64,000 nucleotides of DNA from the NCBI GenBank assembly GCA_030278955.1, contig JAOANR010000013.1:43250191-43314190 (forward strand). The letters run 5' to 3'. The translations under genes and the position numbers were made by a program. Shown piece by piece: positions 35,833 through 44,367 of the stretch. The first letter of the stretch is position 1. Each line of letters starts with the position of its first letter. This DNA is from Hygrophila difformis. Taxonomy: Eukaryota; Streptophyta; Magnoliopsida; Lamiales; Acanthaceae. Under the pieces are notes generated by a model. That model saw nothing but the letters and a program-made list of their open reading frames with translations, had not been told where the DNA came from and did no database searches.

Positions 35833-38800
35833 TCATTTTAAATCTCGAAGCCGCCGCATTCCAATTTTCTTCACGAGCTTCTCGAATGTTGCAGTCGGCA
35901 ATGCCTTGTTAAATAGATCCGCTAAATTATTTTCTGATCGAATTTGTTGCACATCGACTTCACCATTCTTTTGAAGATCATGAGTGTAGAAGAATTTTGG
36001 TGAAATATGCTTCGTTCTATCTCCTTTGATATAACCCCCTTTCAACTGGGCTACACAAGCCGAATTATCTTCAAATAAAATTGTTGGGGGCATTTGTGGT
36101 TCAATGATTAAACCACAACTCTTCAATATATGTTGAGTCATTGACCTCAACCAAACACATTCTCGACTTGCTTCATGGATTGCTAATATTTCGGCATGAT
36201 TAGAAGAAGTAGCAGTTAGAGTCTGCTTCATTGACCTCCAAGAGATAGCAGTTCCACCACACGTGAAGATATAGCCTGTTTGAGATTTGGCTTTGTGTGG
36301 GTCTGATAAATAACCTGCATCGGCATAGCCAATTAACTCATGTCGAGAGTCTTTTGGGTAAAATAACCCAAGATCAATTGTTCCTTGGAGATAGCGAAAA
36401 ACATGCTTTATGCCTTTCCAATGTCGTTGAGTAGGGCAAGAGCTGAATCTTGCGAGTAGATTGACTGCAAACGCGATATCAGGTCGCGTGCTGTTTGCAA
36501 GATACATTAACGCACCAATTGCGCTTAAATATGGGATTTCTGGGCCAAGTTGCTCTTCATTATCTTCTTTTGGCCTAAATGGATCCTTTGCAGGATCAAG
36601 TGTCCGAACGACCATTGGATTACTTAGCGGATGAGCATAATCCATTCGAAATTGCTTTAATACCTTTTGGGTATAAGCTGATTGATGAACAAATATGCCC
36701 ATTTCCAAATGCTCAATTTGTAGGCCAAGGCAAAATTTCGTTTTCCCGAAATCTTTGATTTCAAACTCCTTTTTCAGATATTCGACCGCCTTTTTCAACT
36801 CTTCAGGAGTTCCAATTAGATTTAAATCGTCAACATAGACTGCGACGATCACAAATTCTGACCCATTTTTCTTTATAAATACACAAGGGCTGATCGGGTC
36901 ATTTGTATAGCATTCCTTTATCAAACTTTCACTGAGGCGGTTATACCACATTCGGCCAGATTGCTTGAGCCCATACAACGATTTTTGCAATTTGATGGAA
37001 TAATTTTCTCTGGGTTTTGAGTTGCAAGACTCAGGTAATTTAAACCCTTCAGGTATTTTCATATAAATATCATTTTCCAATGAGCCATATAAATATGCAG
37101 TAACAACATCCATCAGTCTCATTTCGAGATTTTCTCGTACTGCTAGACTCATTAGATACCTGAATGTTATTCCATCCATAACTGGGGAATATGTTTCCTC
37201 AAAATCAATTCCCGGTCGTTGTGAAAAACCTTGGGCTACAAGCCTTGCCTTATATTTGGCAATTTCATTATTTTCATTTCTTTTTTTCACAAACACCCAT
37301 CTGTAGCCAACAGGCTTCACATTTTTTGGTGTTTGGACAATAGGGCCGAATACTTTTCGTTTATTCAGTGAATCTAGTTCAGACTGAATCGCATCTTTCC
37401 ATTTTGGCCAATCATTTCTTTTCCGACATTCTTCAACTGATCTTGGTTCAGGATCCTCGTTATTTTCCATTACATCAAGTGCAACGTTGTATGCAAAGGC
37501 ATTATCAACGTTTGTTTCTTTTCGGTTCCAACATTTCCCAGTATTGATATAATTGAAAAAAGTTTCAATAACTTCATTTTCTTCTGGGTGAATATTTTCA
37601 GGTTCAACCTTTTCGGGGGTTGAATCAATTTCTCCTTCGGGAGTATCATCTGTGATTGATTTATCACCCATATGGATAATTTTCTTCTTTCGTGGATTTT
37701 TATCCTTGGAACCCAAAGGCCTACCACGCTTCAGACGTGCAGTAGGTTCATTTGCACTTGGAATTTGCCCTTCTGGGACATTTATATTGGCTGGTGCATT
37801 TGCTGCATCATTTATATATGATTTTGTGACTTTAGCAGCATCATTAAAAGCATCGGGTAATTGATTTGCAATTCCCTGCAAATGCACAATTCTTTGAACT
37901 TCAAGTTCGCATTGCCTTGTACGAGGATCAAGGAAATCAAATGGACTTTGCCAAGATATTTCCTTTTTCAGTTGATCATTTCCTCCCCCTAATGTCGGGA
38001 ATTGAGTTTCATCAAAATGACAGTCTGCAAATCTTGCAGTAAATAAATCACCCGTTTTTGGCTCAAGATATTTAATAATCGAGGGTGATTCATACCCGAC
38101 ATATATGCCCAACCTTCTTTGAGGTCCCATTTTTGTGCGTTGTGGTGGCGCAATCGGTACATAAACCGCACACCCAAAAATTCGCAAGTGGGATATATTG
38201 GGCTCCTTTCCAAACACAATTTGTGTAGGGGAGTAGCTATGATAGCTTGTCGGCCTTATTTTCACAAGTGCGGCTGCATGCAATATAGCATGTCCCCAAG
38301 CAGAAACAGGGAGTTTTGATTTCATTAACAAGGGTCTTGCAATTAATTGCAATCGCTTAATAAATGATTCTGCCAGACCATTTTGCGTGTGCACATGAGG
38401 CACAGGATGTTCAACAGTAATTCCAATCGACATGCAGAAATCATCAAATGCATGTGATGTATATTCTCCAGCATTATCAAGGCGTATTTTCTTTATCGGA
38501 TGATCTGGAAACTGTGCTCGCAATTTTATAATTTGTGCAAGTAATCTTGCGAATGCCAAATTGCGAGTTGATAATAAACAAACGTGTGACCAGCGTGATG
38601 ACGCATCAATTAATACCATAAGGTACTTGAAAGGTCCACACGGTGGATCAATAGGTCCACATATATCGCCTTGAATTCTTTCTAGGAATGTAGGGGATTC
38701 AATTCCCACTTTTACTGGAGATGGTCTGGTTATCAATTTCCCTTGTGAACAGGCTGCACAATTGAACTCATTTGGGTTCAATATCATTTGCCTTTTCAAT

Positions 38801-39000
38801 GTATGGCCATTTGAATTTTCAATAATTCGCCTCAGCATTACACTGCCAGGATGCCCAAGTCTATCGTGCCAGGTAATAAATTCACTAGTAGCTTTCAAGC
38901 CTACTAGGTTATGTATTTCTGCGGCACATATTTTTGTATAGTATAAGTCAGAGGAGCAACATGGCAATTTTTCATTCACAAATTTTTTTGCTATTTTCAA
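35833..39000 (-). CDS. Copia 2 integrase, reverse transcriptase and RNase H part of pol
   Basis: 1,055 codons. Integrase: HDRLGHPG and CAACSQGK (HHCC part), D in GDICGPI, D in RLDNAGEY and E in NGLAESFI. RT: ARLVAQGFSQRPG, SLYGLKQSGRMWY and YVDDLNLIGT. RNase H: YADAGY, NHAEILA and FEDNSACV. All catalytic acids are present. The frame begins at a TTG inside the overlap with the protease frame rather than at an ATG, so it is not an independent gene but the continuation of pol after a frame offset. The lineage looks TAR/Tork-like, by memory of motifs only. Confidence 0.9.
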   Translation of the reverse strand: MKIAKKFVNEKLPCCSSDLYYTKICAAEIHNLVGLKATSEFITWHDRLGHPGSVMLRRIIENSNGHTLKRQMILNPNEFNCAACSQGKLITRPSPVKVGIESPTFLERIQGDICGPIDPPCGPFKYLMVLIDASSRWSHVCLLSTRNLAFARLLAQIIKLRAQFPDHPIKKIRLDNAGEYTSHAFDDFCMSIGITVEHPVPHVHTQNGLAESFIKRLQLIARPLLMKSKLPVSAWGHAILHAAALVKIRPTSYHSYSPTQIVFGKEPNISHLRIFGCAVYVPIAPPQRTKMGPQRRLGIYVGYESPSIIKYLEPKTGDLFTARFADCHFDETQFPTLGGGNDQLKKEISWQSPFDFLDPRTRQCELEVQRIVHLQGIANQLPDAFNDAAKVTKSYINDAANAPANINVPEGQIPSANEPTARLKRGRPLGSKDKNPRKKKIIHMGDKSITDDTPEGEIDSTPEKVEPENIHPEENEVIETFFNYINTGKCWNRKETNVDNAFAYNVALDVMENNEDPEPRSVEECRKRNDWPKWKDAIQSELDSLNKRKVFGPIVQTPKNVKPVGYRWVFVKKRNENNEIAKYKARLVAQGFSQRPGIDFEETYSPVMDGITFRYLMSLAVRENLEMRLMDVVTAYLYGSLENDIYMKIPEGFKLPESCNSKPRENYSIKLQKSLYGLKQSGRMWYNRLSESLIKECYTNDPISPCVFIKKNGSEFVIVAVYVDDLNLIGTPEELKKAVEYLKKEFEIKDFGKTKFCLGLQIEHLEMGIFVHQSAYTQKVLKQFRMDYAHPLSNPMVVRTLDPAKDPFRPKEDNEEQLGPEIPYLSAIGALMYLANSTRPDIAFAVNLLARFSSCPTQRHWKGIKHVFRYLQGTIDLGLFYPKDSRHELIGYADAGYLSDPHKAKSQTGYIFTCGGTAISWRSMKQTLTATSSNHAEILAIHEASRECVWLRSMTQHILKSCGLIIEPQMPPTILFEDNSACVAQLKGGYIKGDRTKHISPKFFYTHDLQKNGEVDVQQIRSENNLADLFNKALPTATFEKLVKKIGMRRLRDLK

Positions 39001-39328
39001 TTCGAGTTATCAAAAGATACTCGTGATCTGCCTCTTTTGAAGTTTCAATGTGATATCCATTTTTTCGAATATCATTGAAGCTCAGTAAATTTCTTCGAGC
39101 TTTGCGTGAGAACAAGGCATTTTCAATTGCCATTTTTGTCCCTTCGGGGAGAAATATAACAGCTCTACCGGAGCCTTCAATGCATTTTGCATTACCGCTT
39201 ATAGTTTTCACTGCGGTCTTTTCCAATTTTAAATTGGAGAAATAGCTTTTGCTTTTCAAAATGCTATGCGTTGTTGCACTGTCAATGAGGCAGATATCAT
39301 CTCCGACTTTTGAATTTCCAGCATCCAT
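38972..39328 (-). CDS. Copia 2 protease part of pol
   Basis: 118 codons from ATG at 39328. The aspartic protease active site reads CLIDSATTHSI (DSA instead of the usual DSG). NLLSFNDIRKNGYHIET follows, as in Copia protease C-termini. The frame ends at 38972 just after a run of seven A (about 38990), while the integrase frame continues from the same place in another phase. So protease and integrase are separated by a one-base offset. Confidence 0.85.
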   Translation of the reverse strand: MDAGNSKVGDDICLIDSATTHSILKSKSYFSNLKLEKTAVKTISGNAKCIEGSGRAVIFLPEGTKMAIENALFSRKARRNLLSFNDIRKNGYHIETSKEADHEYLLITRIENSKKICE

Positions 39329-39500
39329 TTCTTTACAAGAATATAAGAATGTTAATAAACATCAGCAATATAAATATTATTAATGCAAAAGCATATTTAT
39401 ATTATACATGGATAATAAAAGGGAAGTACAAGATATCATTATTTATATTAAACAGGAATTATAAAAGACAAGTACAAAATATATATAGCTATATAATATA

Positions 39501-40538
39501 TTATTTAGTAACAGTATCTGGCTCAACAAAATCATCAGCTTCCAGGTGCGTGATATTATCATTTAATATATCATCATAAGTATCATCGTGGGCATTATGG
39601 TGTGCTTCAACACCTGGTCTTTCTTTTCGTTTCGAGGCCTGATACAGTTCAGCTAAGTGTTTAGCTGTGTGGCATGTTTGAGCCATATGGCCTTTAATTC
39701 CACAACGATCACAAATTTCATCATTTTGTTTATGCTTTCTTGCATAATTTCTTTGTTGTGGTTTGTAAGGCCTTCTGGTATCATATCTGCGATTTTGCTC
39801 AAATCGAGGCTTATTTCGATAATTATTTTGACGAGATGATTCACCTCTGCCTCGATTGTGATACCGATTTTGGCCACGATCATCATTTTGATTTTTAAAG
39901 TGCCCACGATCACGCACATATTTCGATGATTGAGCCGCGTTCACCTCAGGGAACGGTTTTGCACCTGCGGGCCTAGATTCATGATTTCTCAACAACAATA
40001 GGCTGTTTTGTTCAGCCAATAATAAGCAGGTGATAAGATCAGAATATCTCTGAAAACCTTTTTGACGGTATGTCTCACTCAATACTGTGTTTTTAGCATG
40101 AAACGTAGAATACGTTTTTTCAAGCATTTCTGCTTCAGATATCTTTTGCCCACATAATTGCAATTGGGCCGTAATTTTGAACACAGCGGAATTATATTCC
40201 CGAACTGTTTTAAAATCCTGAAGTCTCAGGTTTGTCCAGTCATCAAGGGCTTTTGGAAGCACCGTCTTTTTAAGATTATCATATCTTTCTTTCAGCTTTT
40301 CCCACAATGCCAGTGGGGATTCCACAGTCACGTACTCCATTTTAAGTGCCTCTTCGATATGATGGCACAAGAAAATCATGGCTTTTGCCTGATTTTGATG
40401 GCTGGGATTTTTGCCTTCAGCAATAGTATCTTCCAGACCCATTGAAGTAAGATGCATTTTTACATCTCGGGCCCAGGACATATAATTGCTTCCTTCAACG
40501 GTTAAGGGAGCAAATTCCTGCTTTGCAAGGTTAGCCAT
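39501..40538 (-). CDS. Copia 2 gag
   Basis: 345 codons encode the capsid-nucleocapsid protein that packages the element RNA. It starts MANLAKQEFAPLTVEG and has a gag core with YMSWARDVKMHL and LWEKLKERYDNL, a basic RG/NR-rich stretch (residues 210-265) and a standard zinc knuckle CDRCGIKGHMAQTC near 275. It ends in a stop of its own, followed by a 170-base AT-rich spacer before the protease frame. This differs from Copia 1, where gag and pol are one frame. Confidence 0.93.
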   Translation of the reverse strand: MANLAKQEFAPLTVEGSNYMSWARDVKMHLTSMGLEDTIAEGKNPSHQNQAKAMIFLCHHIEEALKMEYVTVESPLALWEKLKERYDNLKKTVLPKALDDWTNLRLQDFKTVREYNSAVFKITAQLQLCGQKISEAEMLEKTYSTFHAKNTVLSETYRQKGFQRYSDLITCLLLAEQNSLLLLRNHESRPAGAKPFPEVNAAQSSKYVRDRGHFKNQNDDRGQNRYHNRGRGESSRQNNYRNKPRFEQNRRYDTRRPYKPQQRNYARKHKQNDEICDRCGIKGHMAQTCHTAKHLAELYQASKRKERPGVEAHHNAHDDTYDDILNDNITHLEADDFVEPDTVTK

Positions 40539-40615
40539 AATCTTATTGAAAGTTTAGAAATAAGAGATTATACCTCAAATGATAATCTGGACAGAGTCTC
40601 CTCGTGCTGATAACG

Positions 40616-41006
40616 TGTTATAGAAATAACTATCTTTATTTATGTATGTGTACAATAAAATGGTATATGGCTTATTAGCTTGTGTTTATAGTGGAAGTAT
40701 TGTAATGGAAATTGGGATTAAATGGTGAAAGAAAGTAAGTTTAAAGGTGGGATAATAAAATGGATAAAGTGTAATAATTATGGCTATGAAATGAAACAAG
40801 TATTAAGCTTGCATAAAATTTTTTTAACTTAACTTCTCAATACATTACATAGGCTATTTATAAACTTTTTTATCCTCTCACTATTTACTAACCTCATAAT
40901 CAAGGCATATACATTTCAAGACTTTCACATGTCTAACCTTATGATCAAGGCATGAACATGGATGTTGAACACTAGACATTCACATGTTTTGTTTACATGC
41001 ATAATA
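40616..41006 (-). repeat. 5' LTR of Copia 2
   Basis: 391 bp. It differs from the other LTR by one T for C (in the T-run near 40824) and one G for T (ACTAGACATT). Confidence 0.95.
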
Positions 41007-41011
41007 AAACT

Positions 41012-41930
41012 AAAATTTATTAACAAATATAAATTATTCACAAGGATTGAATCAAGTAATAAGAATGAAAAAATTTAATTACAAGTATAAATAAGCTAAA
41101 AAATGAATTTAAACTATGGAATATATTACAAGTATTATGCACAAATTAATTTATAAAAAAATATGACAAAAATAACTCATTTTTACACAAAATTACACTA
41201 AAAATTTAAAAAAAAATTCCTAAACCATTTTTATTTACAAAAATCTTATTTTTTTATCAAGAATTTATTATTTTCTATTAAATGTAATCAAAATTGGCCC
41301 AAAAAGTTTAAAATTAGGGCCGAAAATAGACGAAAAATTCAGTCAATTTTGAACCCTATCATATGCATATTTGGCACCATCGTACTCATAATTTTTCCCA
41401 TCCCATCGTACTCAATTTCATCCATTGCATCTCCCTTTTTTCTGTTGTACTGCATGCTGCATGCTTTGGTTTTTATTTATATTATTAATTAGTTTAGTTT
41501 TATTTAATATTTATAATTGGTTATGAAACCCCTAATTAGTCCTATTAATTACCTGTAATCGGCTGTCAACTATAGGAGGCTATATATGTGATATCCTTTA
41601 TTTTGTATCCATCTTTTGCTTAATGAAATATTTGGGTTGCCTTTGTGCACTTTTATCTCTTCAAAAGATCATTTGAAAGCTTAGGGAAGCCTAAAATCCT
41701 ATTGAGTCCAACACTCAAACCAACCTGTGTTTAGCTTTGAACTAAGCGTACTATTCCAGATCCTTGAAGCATTTTCGGAATCAATACACTTGTTTTGGAG
41801 CTTTCGAAGAGGTGGGGAAACCCTATGTTTTTACTTCTTAAGATTGCATCATTTGTGAGGTAGCTTCCTTATCCATTTTATTTTCTTGTCTTGCTATTGA
41901 TATCATTGAGAGATCCATGGAAAAAAATTA
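41012..41930. other. AT-rich DNA with a possible old LTR, no gene
   Basis: Near 41,400-41,660 the pattern GGAGGCTATATATGTGATATCC, CTTAATGAAATATTTGGG and a downstream T-rich end looks like an LTR promoter and poly-A region. No partner or target duplication was found. Confidence 0.3.
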
Positions 41931-42231
41931 ATTAAAACTCCTCAAAAATTACACTTTTGCTAAAAATTACTTTTATTAAGAAATTTCTAGTTTTATGCCG
42001 GACTGCTTTGACTGTCATTAAAAGTGATCAAATTTGGCATTAAAAATATTAGAATAAGGTTCCCCGAAAAAAAAAATATTAGAATAAGGTCAAGAAATAA
42101 ATAAAAATAAGATTCAATTTTGACTAGCATAAACCGGACTAATGAAATACAAACTTGCTACTATTAATAGTCCTTGTTTGCTGTAATAAATGAAACACTC
42201 GCATTATGTCCGTTTCAACTACGAACCACAT

Positions 42232-42237
42232 GGGTTA

Positions 42238-42274
<37 letters not shown>
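42232..42274 (+). mobile_element. Retroposed poly-A tail with 15-bp target duplication
   Basis: AACTA(C/T)GAACCACAT stands at 42217-42231 and again at 42275-42289. Between them are GGGTTAC and about 36 A. It looks like a LINE-type insertion truncated almost to its tail. Confidence 0.65.
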
Positions 42275-42277
<3 letters not shown>

Positions 42278-42291
42278 ATGAACCACATACT

Positions 42292-43252
42292 AGATGTGGG
42301 CAAAAAATTCGAACCGAACCGTTGAACCGCTAATCCGAATCGAATTTTCGGTTAACCGGAGTGTTTAATTTGAATACAACTACCTCAATACAAGTATTTG
42401 TTCGGCTCGGTTCGGTTTTGGTTTTTAAATTTTTTTCCCCGTCAACCGAACCGAAGCGTATATTATTATTATTAAATATTTAAATATTACATATATATAT
42501 GTTTATATTATAAATTCAAATTATTATATGTAAACAATAAATAATCTAACCTTCAAAATCAAACCTAATCCCTAACCCCCCCAAAACCAAAACCGCCGCC
42601 GCTCCTTCTCTAACTCCTCTTCTGTTCGACAATCTCTTATTCCTCTTCTTCCGTTCGACAGTTCGACTCTTCCAGCGACAACAACAAATCGATTTCACTC
42701 TTCGCGTCAAAGAAGTTGCTCCGCGACAACCTCCACCATTCTTCGCCCGACGCCAACACCGACGCCCTCGCATCTTCATTCGACTAACGCAGCGATGCCG
42801 ACTGACGCCCACGTGTTTGCTCCGTCCTTGCCCTCGCACCTTCCTCCGATTGACGCTGCGACGCCTCACCCGGTCGTCCTTAAAATGCCTTGAATCCTTT
42901 GATGGTTTTCCTATCTTGCTGTTATATGGTAAGAAATTGTAATTGATGGTTTGCTGTTGTCTTAAGAAATGAAGGGAATGAGTTTGTCGTTGATGAATTC
43001 CATTGGTTTACTGCTTTTGTTTAAAGTGATTTGAAATTTGATTTTTTCTGGCTTTAGGGTTTTGTATTTGGAAAGATGTTGGGGGAAAATAGACGGTTCG
43101 GTTCAGTTTGGATAATCCGCAAATAGTATGATTTTTTCAGTTAACCGAAATTTTCGATTCAGTTTCGATTAGTAACTTCGAATATTTGCTCGGTTCGGTT
43201 CAGTTAGCAAATACCTGAAAAAAGTCGATTACTCAAAACGTGCCCACCCCTA
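42292..43252. mobile_element. Non-autonomous hAT element with 8-bp target duplication
   Basis: CCACATAC stands at 42284-42291 and 43253-43260. The ends are TAGATGTGGGCA and, complemented, TAGGGGTGGGCA, the hAT-type terminal repeat. Subterminal regions are rich in CGGTTCGGTTC and its complement. It is 961 bp. The frames inside (42.55-42.87 kb) show no transposase motif, so it depends on a transposase in trans. Confidence 0.88.
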
Positions 43253-43501
43253 CCACATACCTTGTACACAGAACCCGGTCCAACTTTTATCATTTGACAG
43301 TTTCATCTCTCATTTGCAGTAATTCTTGAACTTAAGAAAACGTGCCCTTTAGAAAGAAGAGGGAAAGGGAAAACCCAATTTGATCTAATTTCTACTCGAA
43401 TGTAATGCTTGAAATCAAGAATGATGAAAGTAAAAAGAAAGAACAAAACTTTGTACCAAGTATAAAACACATTACAAATAATACGCAAGAAATTAGACCC
43501 C

Positions 43502-44157
43502 TGTTGGGGCCATATGAAATAATGGGCCGCAAAGAGCTATTGGGCCATAAGACATGGGCCGGAAGAAAGAGGAAGTCCAAAAAGAAGATGGGCTCAAGAT
43601 TAGTAAGGCCGAAAGTACATAGTAAATCGAAGGGAGGGAACCGAGACTGATAGAGATTTCGGCCGAAATAGGAAGGAACAGCCGAAACCAAAACAACCGA
43701 AATGAAAAGAGAAAGAATTCGGCTCAGAAGGATTAGCCGGAGAGCAGTTATTCCAGCTCCGGCTATAAATAGGGGTCGACACACACAAGATCAGAGAGAT
43801 CAATCCAACCCCCAAATTCCTTTTATCAAATTTAATTCCTTGTTATCTTTACTGCTTTCTTTACAGCTTCCTTTACAGCTTTCCTTAGAATCTAGCCTAG
43901 TTTGTAGCGGTTACTATTTCCAAATCCACCGTTGCTCCTTAGCAGCTGGTAGTTTGGTTCCCTGTTTTTGGTGAATTCCGCCGTTGTTTCTTAACAACAG
44001 GCAGATTCTCCGTTGTATCTTGTTATTTTTGATCAATTCAAAGAAGATTCAGTCAATTGTGGGCGCATTATTGTTAATCCGGACCCGTAATCGGTTTGAT
44101 CCTTTTCCGATCGCCTCCCTTGAGGAGAAAAAGGTCCTTGGCTACCCCCGAGCCAAA
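43502..44157 (+). repeat. 5' LTR of the Tat element
   Basis: It starts TGTTGGGGCC and its shared part ends GAGCCAAA. The TATA box TATAAATA is at 43764-43771, after several GCCGAAA words. Confidence 0.93.
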
Positions 44158-44367
44158 AGTGGCACGCCCAGTGGGACACAAAATGACGTTTGAACAAGCA
44201 ACTCCAGCAGCAAACACGGCGGCGAGGACTGATTTGCCGCCGATTCAGGAAGAACGTGCACCAGAAGCCGGAGAATTCCCCCAGGTTTCCCCGGACCATC
44301 ACACTTCCATAATCAGGAGTTTTCAAACGATGATTTAACCCCGCGATTCCGAGATCAGGTTCAGTTT

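Larger units (their letters stand above)
35306..41006 (-). mobile_element. Full-length Ty1/Copia retrotransposon 2, young
   Basis: It has two 391-bp LTRs differing at two positions by eye, AAACT target duplications at 35301-35305 and 41007-41011, and minus orientation. On the minus strand the region after the 5' LTR begins CGTTATCAGCACGAGG, a form seen in plant Copia elements thought to use an initiator Met tRNA or tRNA-half primer. The purine tract AAGGGGGAG adjoins the 3' LTR. It is 5,701 bp with three coding frames. Confidence 0.95.
41935..43400 (+). repeat. Dispersed repeat, copy C, split by two insertions
   Basis: Its left part (41935-42185) and right part (43261-43400) together match copy A in order. 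The break holds a poly-A retroinsertion (42232-42274) and a hAT-type element (42292-43252). Confidence 0.75.

Noticed and set aside
42546..42869. 107-codon Arg-rich frame inside the hAT element
   Set aside because: No transposase motif; it reads across GC-rich complement DNA and is best seen as chance.
43392..43815. Minus-strand frames in the Tat LTR (repeated at 55322-55718)
   Set aside because: They are duplicated simply because the LTR is duplicated; no motif, and they lie across the promoter.
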